DNA of 64,000 nt from positions 1,426,001-1,490,000 of the forward strand of contig NZ_CP090640.1 in assembly GCF_029633825.1 (NCBI RefSeq), given 5' to 3'. Made by a program: the position numbers and the translations under genes. Position 1 is the first letter of the stretch. Every line of letters begins with the position of its first letter. Below the pieces are notes generated by a model. It was not told the DNA's origin. It made no database searches and saw only the letters and a list, made by a program, of their open reading frames with translations. Below are positions 46,893 to 55,547 of this stretch, piece after piece. The stretch comes from Burkholderia contaminans. GTDB lineage: Bacteria; Pseudomonadota; Gammaproteobacteria; Burkholderiales; Burkholderiaceae.

Positions 46893-49800
46893 ATGACCGC
46901 TGCGGGCGTCCTTCAACCCAAACCTACCGATGTGTTCGTGTCTCCGATCATGAAGATCACGGAGGCCGATGTACAAGCTGGCATCGATTCATTCGACAAG
47001 TGGCTGATCAAGGTCAGCGGCGGCGTCGTCAACGTCGGCCGGCTGAAGACGGTCGCGGAGAACGTGCCGGTTCTGGCCAATATCTTTGCGGCAGTCGATG
47101 CGGTGCTCGATATCAAGGCGATGATCGAGCATGGCGACAAACCGATCGACATGTTCGACTGGGTCAACCTCGGTCTCGACCTGATCGGGGTCGTGCCGCT
47201 GCCGCCGGCCACCGCCGAGCTTCGGCTCGGCGCGCGGCCGGTGCTGAAGCTGATTCGACAGAAGGTCGTCGAGAGCGGCAAGGCAGCAGGGGAGGCTGCC
47301 ATGCTGGCGCTGCGCGATTCGATCATCTCGGCGATGGTGGCGAACGTGCAGGAGCGTTACGCGGGCGAGATCGAGAAATTCCTGAAGGTGATACGTGATG
47401 GGCTGAAGGAACTGCTCGACCACTGCGCCAAATTCATCGGCGATCTGATGAAGGCGATTGCCGACGTGTTCGCCCACGCGGCGGGGAAAAAGTACGAAGT
47501 CGGGCACAACGTGAAGTCGGCCGGGTCGCATCTGAAGGGTGTCGGGGCGGCTATCGTTGCGTATGACGGCAGGAAGGTCCTCGACAATATCGGTGGATTC
47601 TTCTCGGACATTCGGAAGGTCGAGGGGAAGGTCGTTATCAACACGGTGACCTCGGCTGCTGATTTGATCGACTCGAATTCGACGAAGAAGCTGCAGCTCT
47701 TCGCTGACGATATCTACAAGCGGATTCCGACGGTCCAGAAGTGCATTCGCGAGCTCGATGGGAACGATGCGGGCAAGATCGGGTGGATCATCACGATCGG
47801 TGAAGACGGCATGCGGAGCTGGCGCAAGCGCAATCCGAAGCCGCACGCCACGGGGGTTCAGGAACACAAGACGACGAAGGTCGAGGAAAAGCGGGCGGAG
47901 CATCGCGTCGAAGCGCTTCAACAGACCACTGAAGCGCATCATCCGGGACCGAATTGTTGCCTTACACATACCCCGGTGAAGACGCCTCCTGCCGCCACCC
48001 TCCATTCAATCGGATTCGCGCTCGGCGACGAGCAAATCAATCACGAAGACTTCGCGATCGACGGGCCGTTGCCTATTGTCTGGCAACGTACCTATCGGTC
48101 GTTCTTCGACGCGAACGACGAGCATGGCGAATTGGGCGCACGCTGGATTACGCCCTATACGACTCGTTTCGATATTGCCGCGGAAAAACTCGTCTACCAC
48201 GATGCCACCGGACGAAGTGTCGAGTACCCGTTGCTCGGCGTGGGAAGTGCGCACGATGATCTTTCCGAGGGGCAAACGTTACTGCGGCTGGACGAGCAGT
48301 GGCTGACGGTGACGCGCGGGCATGTGCTGCTCGAAGCGTACGAACGGCACGGCAACGTGTTCCGTCTTGCATTCGTCAAGGACCGTGCCGGCAATCAGGT
48401 GACGCTCGACTACGATGCGGAAGGGTGGTTGCATCGCCTGATTGCACCGCACGTTCAGGTTGCGTTCCGACATGACGTGCGGGGGCGGATCGTAGGCGTT
48501 ACTCATCATGATGCGCAGGGCGAATACATCGGCACGCTTGCGAACTATGAGTACGATGACGAGAACGACTTGATCGGGGCGACGGATCGCTACGGTAATC
48601 GCCGCGAATACCGTTATCGACATCACCTCGTGACGCGATATACCGATCGCACCGGTCGAGGTGTGAACCTCGAGTGGAACGGTGACGGGCCGAAGGCAAA
48701 ATGCTTCCGCGAATACGCCGATGACGGCAGCGATGAGGTTCGCCTCGCGTGGCATCCGGACTTCCGGATGGTCAGCGTGACCGATGCGCTTGGCAATGTC
48801 ACGCACCACTACTACGACAGCAAGGGTTATTCGTTCCGTGTGATTCATCCGGACGGTAGCGAAGAGTGGATGTACCGGGATGCGAACGACAAACTCGTTC
48901 AGTACATCCATCGCGACGGTACCGTTGAGCGCATGGAATACGATGCGCGCGGCAACTTCGTCCGCCATCAACGTACCGACGGCAGCGTGGTCGAGATGGC
49001 GTATGACCAGAAGGACCAACTCGTTCGCGTGACCGATCCGCTTGGGCACCCGTGGCTGCGTGAATATGACGATGCGGGGAACATGGTTGCGGAGGTCGAT
49101 CCGCTCGGCCACAAGACCGAGTATGCGTACGACGAGCGAGGGCTGCTTACCCGGATCAAGGATGCCAAGGGGGGCGTAAAAGCGCTGAAGTATGACGACG
49201 TCGGCCAGCTGATCAGCTATACCGACTGCTCGGGCAAGACATCGCAGTGGGCGTATGACGCCCAGGGTCGCCTCTCGGAAGCGAAAGATGCCGAGGGTGG
49301 GGTAACGGCATACCGTTATGGCGCGAATGGCCAGTTGATCGAAGTCGTGTCGCCGGCGGGGCGCGAGCAGTTGAGCTACGACGCGGAAGGGCGTCTGCTG
49401 ACGCATATCGATCCGCTGAACCGCAACACGCGTTACGGCTACGACGCGAGCGGGCGTATCAATATCCGCACCGATGCATTGGGACAATCGCTGTCGTATC
49501 GCTATGACCGGCTCGGGCGGATCGTCGGGCTGACCGACCAGAATCACGCGAATTACACGTTCCGCTATGACGTAGCAGGCCGATTGATCGAGGAGATCGA
49601 TTTCGACGGGAAGGCCACGCGCTATTCGTATGACGAGGCGAGCAGCCGTCTCGAGTCGGTCGACGAGGCGGGACAAGTCATGACGATGTCCCACGATCGC
49701 GGTGGACGGCTTGATGGCCGTTCGGTCGGCGAAGAGGCGGAGCGTTTCGCCTACGATCCGTTGGGACGATTGATCGAGGCCAGCAATCGATATAGCCGGG

Positions 49801-51494
49801 TTCAACGGTTCTTTGACCCCGTCGGCAATCTGGTGCGCGAGCATCACGCTTACGACCTGTTCGGCGCGAGCCGGAGCTTCGTGTGGCATCACCAGTACGA
49901 CGAAATCGGTAACCGAATCAGAACGGTCAGGCCGGACGGCCATGCTGTCGACTGGCTCACGTATGGCTCGGGACACGTCCACGGGCTGATGCTGGACGGC
50001 AAGGAACTCGTTCAGATCGAGCGGGACGATCTGCATCGGGAAACATTGCGTACCCTGCCGAGCAAGATCGATCAACACACGGCATACGATCGCGCAGGCA
50101 GATTGGCGCAGCGTACGGTACAGCGTGCGAATGCACCCGCGCCGCTGGCAGAGCGCCGGTATCGTTACGACGCGGCGGGCCAACTCGTGCAGATTGAAGA
50201 CAATCGCAGAGGATTGACGGACTATCGTTACGATCCGGTCGGACGGTTGCTGGAGTCGATCGGACCGGCGGGCAAGGAACGATTCGCGTTCGATCCGGCC
50301 AGCAATATCATCGACCCGGCACGTGTTGAAGCGCCTCGCACGGAGAGCCGGCCGAGTCCGGTGCGTGCTGCGGAGAGTACGTTGCCTGCGGAAGTGCCCA
50401 AGGTGCTGGGCAACTTGCTGAAGCAATATGCGGGGGAACATTTCGCGTACGACGCGCGAGGCAATCTCGTTCACCGCAGATCGCCGGCGGGTGAGCAGCG
50501 TTACGAGTGGAACGCGTTCAACCGGATGACTGCAGCGACGGTTGACGAGGTCGCTCGCAGGAGCGAGTCGCGGTACTACTACGATGCGCTGGGCCGTCGG
50601 ATTGCGAAAGAGGTGAACGGCGAGCGCACGGTGTTCGGGTGGGATGGCGATACGCTGGCGTATGAGAGCGGGGAGCAGGGCAGCACGCATTACCTTTACG
50701 AAGCGGGCTCGTTCGTGCCGATGGTGCAATACGTAAGTGCATCGGTAGACGGGTTCGAGACGCCGTCACGCCGTGAGACCGATCGCTATGTACCGGAAGA
50801 CGATCCGTTGCAACGGCTGCCGGAACGGGTTGGCGAGGCGCACGCGTTCTATTACCACTGCGACCAGATCGGCACACCGCAATTGCTGACGGATGATGAA
50901 GGCGATGTGGTGTGGGAGGCGTCGTATAAGGCGTGGGGAGAGGCGCGGGAGGTGATCGCGCGGGCGTCGAAGGCGGCGGGGATCGTGCCGCGGAATCTGT
51001 TGCGGTTCCAGGGGCAGCAATTTGATGATGAAACGGGGCTGCACTATAACCGGTATCGGTACTACGATCCGAACAGTGGGCGGTTCGTGTCGAAGGATCC
51101 GATCGGACTCGTGGGGGGGATCAACGTCTTCCACTATGCACCAAATCCGATTGTGTGGATTGATCCGCTCGGTTTGCAAAAGAAACCATCGGTTCCACCG
51201 CATATATCACGGCAGAAGCAAGCAGGCCATGTACTGGGCGAGCCCCAGTACGACAATCGAGTTAAGCAAGGGAAGCCAACCTCGTGTTTTTGTGATTGGG
51301 ACGATGCAGTGCAGTACACAGATGAGGCTTGGAGCAAGGGTAGTCCCGTCCCGGGACGCCCCAATGTACGAGACCACGATTTCAAGACGCCCATAGGTTT
51401 TGGCCCCAACGGAGGCACTCAAACTTCAGTGCGCGTTCACCAAGACAATGGAGGAAAAATACATGGACATCCCAAAGGCCCAGAAAGCCCATGA
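46893..51494 (+). CDS. Rhs-repeat T6SS effector with C-terminal toxin domain
   Basis: This 1533-aa Rhs protein starts 37 bases after vgrG. Residues 1-370 form an unusual N-terminal region with a hydrophobic stretch (IFAAVDAVLDIKAMIEHG, LGLDLIGVVPLPPATA) and no PAAR motif. Then comes the DUF6531-like start FAIDGPLPIVWQRTYRS, followed by YD repeats of the form YDxxGRLxxxxD that build a cocoon. The core ends with [25 protein letters not shown] and WIDPLGL, the self-cleavage and junction site. The variable tip of about 100 aa begins KQAGHVLGEPQYDNRV and has PGRPNVRDHDF, GPNGGTQTSVRVHQD and a terminal HGHPKGP. This pattern fits small ribonuclease-like polymorphic toxins, but I cannot name the family. 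The next gene overlaps it and is the likely immunity gene. Confidence 0.93.
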   Translation: MTAAGVLQPKPTDVFVSPIMKITEADVQAGIDSFDKWLIKVSGGVVNVGRLKTVAENVPVLANIFAAVDAVLDIKAMIEHGDKPIDMFDWVNLGLDLIGVVPLPPATAELRLGARPVLKLIRQKVVESGKAAGEAAMLALRDSIISAMVANVQERYAGEIEKFLKVIRDGLKELLDHCAKFIGDLMKAIADVFAHAAGKKYEVGHNVKSAGSHLKGVGAAIVAYDGRKVLDNIGGFFSDIRKVEGKVVINTVTSAADLIDSNSTKKLQLFADDIYKRIPTVQKCIRELDGNDAGKIGWIITIGEDGMRSWRKRNPKPHATGVQEHKTTKVEEKRAEHRVEALQQTTEAHHPGPNCCLTHTPVKTPPAATLHSIGFALGDEQINHEDFAIDGPLPIVWQRTYRSFFDANDEHGELGARWITPYTTRFDIAAEKLVYHDATGRSVEYPLLGVGSAHDDLSEGQTLLRLDEQWLTVTRGHVLLEAYERHGNVFRLAFVKDRAGNQVTLDYDAEGWLHRLIAPHVQVAFRHDVRGRIVGVTHHDAQGEYIGTLANYEYDDENDLIGATDRYGNRREYRYRHHLVTRYTDRTGRGVNLEWNGDGPKAKCFREYADDGSDEVRLAWHPDFRMVSVTDALGNVTHHYYDSKGYSFRVIHPDGSEEWMYRDANDKLVQYIHRDGTVERMEYDARGNFVRHQRTDGSVVEMAYDQKDQLVRVTDPLGHPWLREYDDAGNMVAEVDPLGHKTEYAYDERGLLTRIKDAKGGVKALKYDDVGQLISYTDCSGKTSQWAYDAQGRLSEAKDAEGGVTAYRYGANGQLIEVVSPAGREQLSYDAEGRLLTHIDPLNRNTRYGYDASGRINIRTDALGQSLSYRYDRLGRIVGLTDQNHANYTFRYDVAGRLIEEIDFDGKATRYSYDEASSRLESVDEAGQVMTMSHDRGGRLDGRSVGEEAERFAYDPLGRLIEASNRYSRVQRFFDPVGNLVREHHAYDLFGASRSFVWHHQYDEIGNRIRTVRPDGHAVDWLTYGSGHVHGLMLDGKELVQIERDDLHRETLRTLPSKIDQHTAYDRAGRLAQRTVQRANAPAPLAERRYRYDAAGQLVQIEDNRRGLTDYRYDPVGRLLESIGPAGKERFAFDPASNIIDPARVEAPRTESRPSPVRAAESTLPAEVPKVLGNLLKQYAGEHFAYDARGNLVHRRSPAGEQRYEWNAFNRMTAATVDEVARRSESRYYYDALGRRIAKEVNGERTVFGWDGDTLAYESGEQGSTHYLYEAGSFVPMVQYVSASVDGFETPSRRETDRYVPEDDPLQRLPERVGEAHAFYYHCDQIGTPQLLTDDEGDVVWEASYKAWGEAREVIARASKAAGIVPRNLLRFQGQQFDDETGLHYNRYRYYDPNSGRFVSKDPIGLVGGINVFHYAPNPIVWIDPLGLQKKPSVPPHISRQKQAGHVLGEPQYDNRVKQGKPTSCFCDWDDAVQYTDEAWSKGSPVPGRPNVRDHDFKTPIGFGPNGGTQTSVRVHQDNGGKIHGHPKGPESP
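50313..51117 (+). repeat. Rhs core direct repeat, copy A (inside the intact rhs)
   Basis: This 0.8-kb segment of the intact rhs gene recurs nearly unchanged at 51972-52778 and, in part and more diverged, near 53672-53925. Identity stops at the [11 protein letters not shown] codons, exactly where the toxin tip begins. Confidence 0.85.
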
Positions 51495-51966
51495 TTCCCA
51501 TTTTGATTGGGAGAAATTCTCGCGTTCCGTGATCGAGTCGTACGGGAGTTTTGAATCCCCGGACTATTCTTTCGCTAAAGTGTATTTTTCTAAGGAAAAA
51601 TACCCTGACGTGATTCGATTTCTTGCGAAGAATTATGATTTTTCGGAGGATACGGAGCCTAATACTGACGTGAGTTACGGATATTTTTTGAGGGGTGGCG
51701 CTGCGAATTTCATATTCCGGGTATCAATTGTTGGTCCGTACTATTATTTGTCGGAATTGTCGTCGGACGGAAGTCAAAAATCGCCGAGCATCGATTTTCC
51801 ATCAACCGACTCTATGTGCCAGTTGATAAATCGCATGAAGGAGATTGGTATGATTTTTACTTCAGTTGAAGTGTTGAATAAAAGATTGATTTTTGGTGAT
51901 CAATCGTCAAGTGTCTATTCGATTCTTTACTGTTACGAGGACGAGCCATCCTGGATAGGAGATTAG
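51463..51966 (+). CDS. Probable immunity protein to the Rhs toxin
   Basis: The protein has 167 aa from the ATG at 51463, which has a GGAGG site eight bases upstream; it overlaps the end of rhs by 32 bases. No family is recognised. It is AT-rich relative to the rhs core, rich in Phe, Ser and Tyr (YSFAKVYFSKEKYPDVIRF, GYFLRGGAANFIFRVSIVG), and has no signal peptide, as expected for a cytoplasmic antitoxin to a cytoplasmic toxin. Position and overlap are the evidence for immunity. Confidence 0.75.
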   Translation: MDIPKAQKAHDSHFDWEKFSRSVIESYGSFESPDYSFAKVYFSKEKYPDVIRFLAKNYDFSEDTEPNTDVSYGYFLRGGAANFIFRVSIVGPYYYLSELSSDGSQKSPSIDFPSTDSMCQLINRMKEIGMIFTSVEVLNKRLIFGDQSSSVYSILYCYEDEPSWIGD

Positions 51967-51971
51967 AACGA

Positions 51972-52778
51972 GACCCGGCACGTGTTGAACCGGCTCGCAC
52001 GGAGAGCCGGCGAGTCCGGTACGTGCAACGGAGAGTACGTTGCCTGCGGAGGTGCCCAAGGTGTTGGGCAACCTGTTGAAGCAATACGCAGGGGAGCATT
52101 TCGCGTACGACGCGCGCGGCAATCTCGTTCATCGCAGATCGCCAGCAGGTGAGCAGCGTTACGAGTGGAACGCGTTCAATCGGATGACTGCGGCGACGGT
52201 TGAAGAGGTCACTCGCAGGAGCGAGTCGCGGTACTACTACGATGCGCTGGGCCGTCGGATTGCGAAAGAGGTGAACGGCGAGCGCACGGTGTTCGGGTGG
52301 GATGGCGATACGCTGGCGTATGAGAGCGGGGAGCAGGGCAGCACGCACTACCTTTACGAAGCGGGTTCGTTCGTGCCGATGATGCAGTACGCGAGTGCGT
52401 CGGTAGACGGGTTCGAGACGCCGTCACGCCGTGAAACCGATCGCTATGTACCGGAAGACGATCCGTTGCAACGGTTGCCGGAGCGGGTGGGTGATGCGCA
52501 CGCGTTCTATTACCACTGTGACCAGATCGGTACGCCGCAATTGCTGACGGATGACGAAGGCGATGTGGTGTGGGAGGCGTCGTATAAGGCGTGGGGGAAG
52601 CGCGGGAGGTGATCGCGCGGGCGTCGAAGGCAGCGGGGATTACTCCTCGAAGTGCACTGCGGTTCCAGGGGCAGCAATTTGATGACGAAACGGGACTGCA
52701 CTATAACCGATATCGGTATTACGATCCGAGTAGCGGGCGGTTCGTCAGCAAGGATCCCATCGGGCTCGCCGGTGGCCT
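51972..52778 (+). repeat. Rhs core direct repeat, copy B
   Basis: It is nearly identical to 50313-51117 and carries two single-base deletions relative to it. It ends at the tip junction, where homology to the first copy stops. Confidence 0.85.
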
Positions 52779-53187
52779 GAATCGGTGGCAGTACGCGCCC
52801 AATTCTGTGAATTGGATTGATCCGCTAGGGTTGGCTCGTTTCGGATCAGGGAAAGGGACGCATACGGCTCAAGTTACCGTTCGCAGCGCGGAGGGCTCCC
52901 AAAGGCACTGTGGCGTATTTCAAAGCGGTAACATGACGCCAGAGGAAAAGGCTTTAGGATTTCCGCAGAATACTCTTGCTACTCATACTGAGGCGCGTGC
53001 GGTTTCGCAAGTTCCACTAGCGCCTGGAGATCATATGATCATCGACGGACAGTACCCACCATGTACATCTTGCAAGGGCAAGATGAACGCACGGGCTTTG
53101 CAGTCAGGTGCGACGATCCAATATAACTGGCAAGAAGACGGGCAGCAAAAGACGTGGATGGCCAATCCTTCCAAAGGGTGCAAATAA
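51972..53187 (+). pseudogene. Displaced Rhs C-terminal cassette with a deaminase-like toxin (frameshifted core)
   Basis: This copy repeats the last part of the rhs core (from MPAEVPKVLGNLLKQYAGEH, 52040) without any start signals or N-terminal region. Compared with the intact gene it has a one-base loss near 52005 and another near 52597 (GTGGGGGAAGCG for GTGGGGAGAGGCG), so the core is out of frame with the tip. The tip after [11 protein letters not shown] is different and intact: [19 protein letters not shown], then THTEARA and [14 protein letters not shown]. The H-x-E and P-C-x-x-C pair is the zinc site of the cytidine deaminase fold, as in polymorphic deaminase toxins such as the Pput_2613-like family. 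It cannot be made as a full Rhs protein but could serve as a donor for tip exchange. Confidence 0.85.
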
Positions 53188-53188
53188 A

Positions 53189-53572
53189 ATGAAATTTGAA
53201 TTTGTCGCAAATGATGTGTCCTATACGTACGAGGATGGGGTTCATGTTCTGGGGATGGTTGATCGCGGAAATGAGCCGCACGACTACGTTATCTTGCAGC
53301 GCGGGACTGAATTCGACGAGCAAGACCGGAAGTTGGGCCAAGATACGTATTACATAGAGGTTTGTGCCGACGGGGTCGCAGGATATGGGGGGGTCAAGTC
53401 CGTTACACTCAATGCCGGCAAGTTGAGCATCGAACTTGAAGATGATGCCAAGTGGAGAGAAGATTTGTCGTCGATACAGATCGATGTACAAGCAGCGAAG
53501 GACCTTGAGGGGTTGAAAGCATGGCTGTTGGCTATATTCTCTGGTACGAGTACCTCGATTGCACTTGATTAG
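53189..53572 (+). CDS. Imm10-like immunity protein for the deaminase cassette
   Basis: This 127-aa protein starts two bases after the deaminase tip stop. MKFEFVANDVSYTYEDGVHV, GMVDRG, YVILQRGTEFDEQDRKLGQDTYYIEV and GYGGV follow the pattern I know for immunity protein 10, which is often coupled to deaminase toxins. It lacks a signal peptide. A truncated relative of its N-terminus occurs at 57320-57472. Confidence 0.75.
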   Translation: MKFEFVANDVSYTYEDGVHVLGMVDRGNEPHDYVILQRGTEFDEQDRKLGQDTYYIEVCADGVAGYGGVKSVTLNAGKLSIELEDDAKWREDLSSIQIDVQAAKDLEGLKAWLLAIFSGTSTSIALD

Positions 53573-53590
53573 ATGAGCCGGCTGTAGTTT

Positions 53591-53689
53591 ATGATTCAAT
53601 CGAAGGTCGAGCAGTATCTGACAACGGTTTCTGGTGAGGTAACCAGGACCGATCCTAAGGCACTCGAAAACCTGATCGGTACACCATAA
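53591..53689 (+). pseudogene. Truncated small gene, probable immunity-gene remnant
   Basis: An ATG opens a 32-codon frame MIQSKVEQYLTTVSGEVTRT that ends at ALENLIGTP because it runs into the next rhs fragment, where a TAA occurs. It looks like the 5' end of a small coding gene cut by recombination with rhs. No family is recognised. Confidence 0.4.
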
Positions 53690-54359
53690 TTGCGGACGGG
53701 TGATGACGGCGACGTGATGAGGGCGGCGTCGTTATAAGGCGTGGGGGGGAAGCACGGGAGGTGATCGCGCGGGCCTCGAAGGCGGCGGGGATCGTGGCGC
53801 GGAATTCGCTGCGGTTTCAGGGGCAGCAGGTTGATGAGGAGTCGGGGCTCGCTTATAACCGGTATCGGTACTACGATTCCGATACCGGCAGATTTATTAG
53901 TAACGACCCCATCAGGCTGGCAGGCGGGATCAATATGTACGCCTACGTCCCTTCGCCTGTACAGTGGATTGACCCTCTGGGCTTGGCAAAGACAACGTGT
54001 GACTTATATGCATTCGGTAATGCTAGTGGCCCGCGCGAACCCAGAGTACATGGGGTAAATACAAAACCAGGACAAAACGCAGACTTGGCTGCTGATGCAG
54101 AAGGAATGGTGGGGCCTACTACTGAGGGCGGGGCATCGACATTCGTGATGTCAATAAGGCGCCTATAAGCGGAACTTATCATAGACTTCCAGCGGGAACG
54201 GAGTTGCCAGACGGGATAGATGTGGTCGCTGATGGCAAGGACGTCGGCGGATTGCATGCCGCAACTCATCACACTATTTGTCCGTCTAAGCGTATGTCGG
54301 GGCAGACATTTATTGAGAAATTTAAAAATATGCCTTGGGTTAAGGCTGGGAAGAAATGA
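53672..54359 (+). pseudogene. Displaced Rhs C-terminal cassette with a Tse2-like ADP-ribosyltransferase-type toxin, frameshifted
   Basis: A short, degraded part of the rhs core (homologous to about 50860-51100, with a TAA and small indels near 53690-53760) leads to ASKAAGIVARNSLRFQGQQ, then YRYYDSDTGRFISNDPIRLAGG and [19 protein letters not shown]. The tip continues with ADLAADAEGMVGPTTEGGASTF, then must shift frame near 54143 (one missing base) to read RDVNKAPISGTYHRLPAG, GIDVVADGKDV and AATHHTICPSKRM, stopping at 54359. The order GGxSxF, LPxGTxLP and ATHxTI matches Pseudomonas Tse2, a diphtheria-toxin-like ADP-ribosyltransferase fold. The toxin is inactive as read, or the base loss is a sequencing error. 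The stop overlaps the next start (ATGA at 54356). Confidence 0.8.
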
Positions 54360-54826
54360 TTATGGATGATCGGGACGTCGAATTGTGGGGGAGGCTTAAG
54401 TGTGCCTTTCGTGATTATGTGGTGCAGCGGATCGATTTCGTGAAAAATCCGTCTGCTATTTCATTGATCCAGAAAGCCTTCGGCGTGCCCGAGGACAGGG
54501 CGTTGGCCATAGAGTTGGTGTCGCTCTATCCGAATGAAGATCGGATTGTGTTTTTTAGGCAACTAATTTCAATGGCTAGCTATGTTAATGGCTTTGCAGA
54601 GGAGTGTAGGGATTTGATACTGGACTTGCCTCGAGATTGGGTAATGGGAAACATCGAATTTGAAATTGAAAAGATGCTGATTGATGGTGGGTACGAGGAG
54701 TATCGATGTCTATTGGAGCTGTGCTATAAGCTGGATAAAAATCTGATGACTACGCTGGCGAGGCGTGCTCTGGATAGTTCCGACGAGGACATTAAAGAGG
54801 CTGGGGAAGATTTTCTGTATCGATAA
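54356..54826 (+). CDS. Probable immunity protein for the Tse2-like cassette
   Basis: This 156-aa acidic, helical protein is translationally coupled to the broken toxin by an ATGA overlap. I recognise no family; LIQKAFGVPEDRALAIELVSL and LTTLARRALDSSDEDIKEAG-like segments (MTTLARRALDSSDEDIKEAG) suggest short helical repeats of the HEAT type. It has no signal peptide. The role is inferred from position only. Confidence 0.7.
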   Translation: MIMDDRDVELWGRLKCAFRDYVVQRIDFVKNPSAISLIQKAFGVPEDRALAIELVSLYPNEDRIVFFRQLISMASYVNGFAEECRDLILDLPRDWVMGNIEFEIEKMLIDGGYEEYRCLLELCYKLDKNLMTTLARRALDSSDEDIKEAGEDFLYR

Positions 54827-54906
54827 ATTGGTCAAAGGGGCAGTTAGGGCGATGTATCGATACGTTCACGTTTGAAAGCGACATAGAGTGTGGACGCACT
54901 TGCGTC

Positions 54907-55170
54907 TGCGAGCCTGGGGGGGCATTCGTGCCGCTGGCGCAATACGTGGCCGAGCCGGTCGAGGGGACCGAGACGCCGGAGTGGAAGAGTACCGACCGGT
55001 ATGTGCCGGAGGAGGACCCGCTGCAGAAGGTACCGGAACGGCGGGCCGGCGCGAAGCTGTTCTATTACCACGGTGACCAGATCGTCACGCCGCAGCTTCT
55101 CACGGATGAGTATGGGGGATGTGGTGTGGGAGGTGTCGAATTTCCCGGGAAGTTGATAAATGAAAAGTAG
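54907..55170 (+). pseudogene. Rhs core fragment without a toxin tip
   Basis: The fragment encodes GGAFVPLAQYVAEPVEGTE, DRYVPEEDPLQKVPERRAG and YYHGDQIVTPQLLTDEYG, the same stretch as in the intact rhs but clearly diverged and with a +1 shift after LTDE (the other frame reads GDVVWEVSNFPGS and stops). No toxin domain follows. It comes from a different rhs allele than copies A-C. Confidence 0.75.
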
Positions 55171-55489
55171 TGGTCTTTGTGTCGCGGATGCACGGATTAA
55201 GTCCTTTTCTTATCGAGATGCGCATCTGTCGGTGCTTGTGCAGGCCAATGATAGGGTGTTTGAAGTTGTCTTCCACGCTGTTCTCGGCATGAGAGCAATT
55301 TCTCCAGAAGGACAAGATTTGTCTCATTTGGCAGAGAGCAAGGGTGGAGGTTATCTTGTTGCTACATGTGAAGCGGCTGAGGAGCCAGTCGATGGGTACA
55401 GGGAATTTGGCTTTATATCAGCCTGGACCGATGATCCGTTACTAATGATAATTGCTAATGACGTTCAGGTTTCCAGGGCGTCGCCTTAG
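55160..55489 (+). CDS. Orphan immunity-like protein
   Basis: This 109-aa protein begins within the end of the tipless rhs fragment (ATG at 55160). No family is recognised. It is AT-rich, small and lacks a signal peptide (VLVQANDRVFEVVFHAVLG, GYREFGFISAWTDDPLLMII). It is probably the surviving immunity gene of a cassette that lost its toxin. Confidence 0.6.
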   Translation: MKSSGLCVADARIKSFSYRDAHLSVLVQANDRVFEVVFHAVLGMRAISPEGQDLSHLAESKGGGYLVATCEAAEEPVDGYREFGFISAWTDDPLLMIIANDVQVSRASP

Positions 55490-55547
55490 GCAAGGGGCCA
55501 TGCATACTCTTCTCGAAATGCATGAAAGGTAAGTTAGGACTTTGATA

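Noticed and set aside
48279-50729. An 816-codon minus-strand ORF opposite rhs
   Set aside because: It arises from the repetitive codon structure of the YD repeats on the plus strand and has no recognisable domain or ribosome site.
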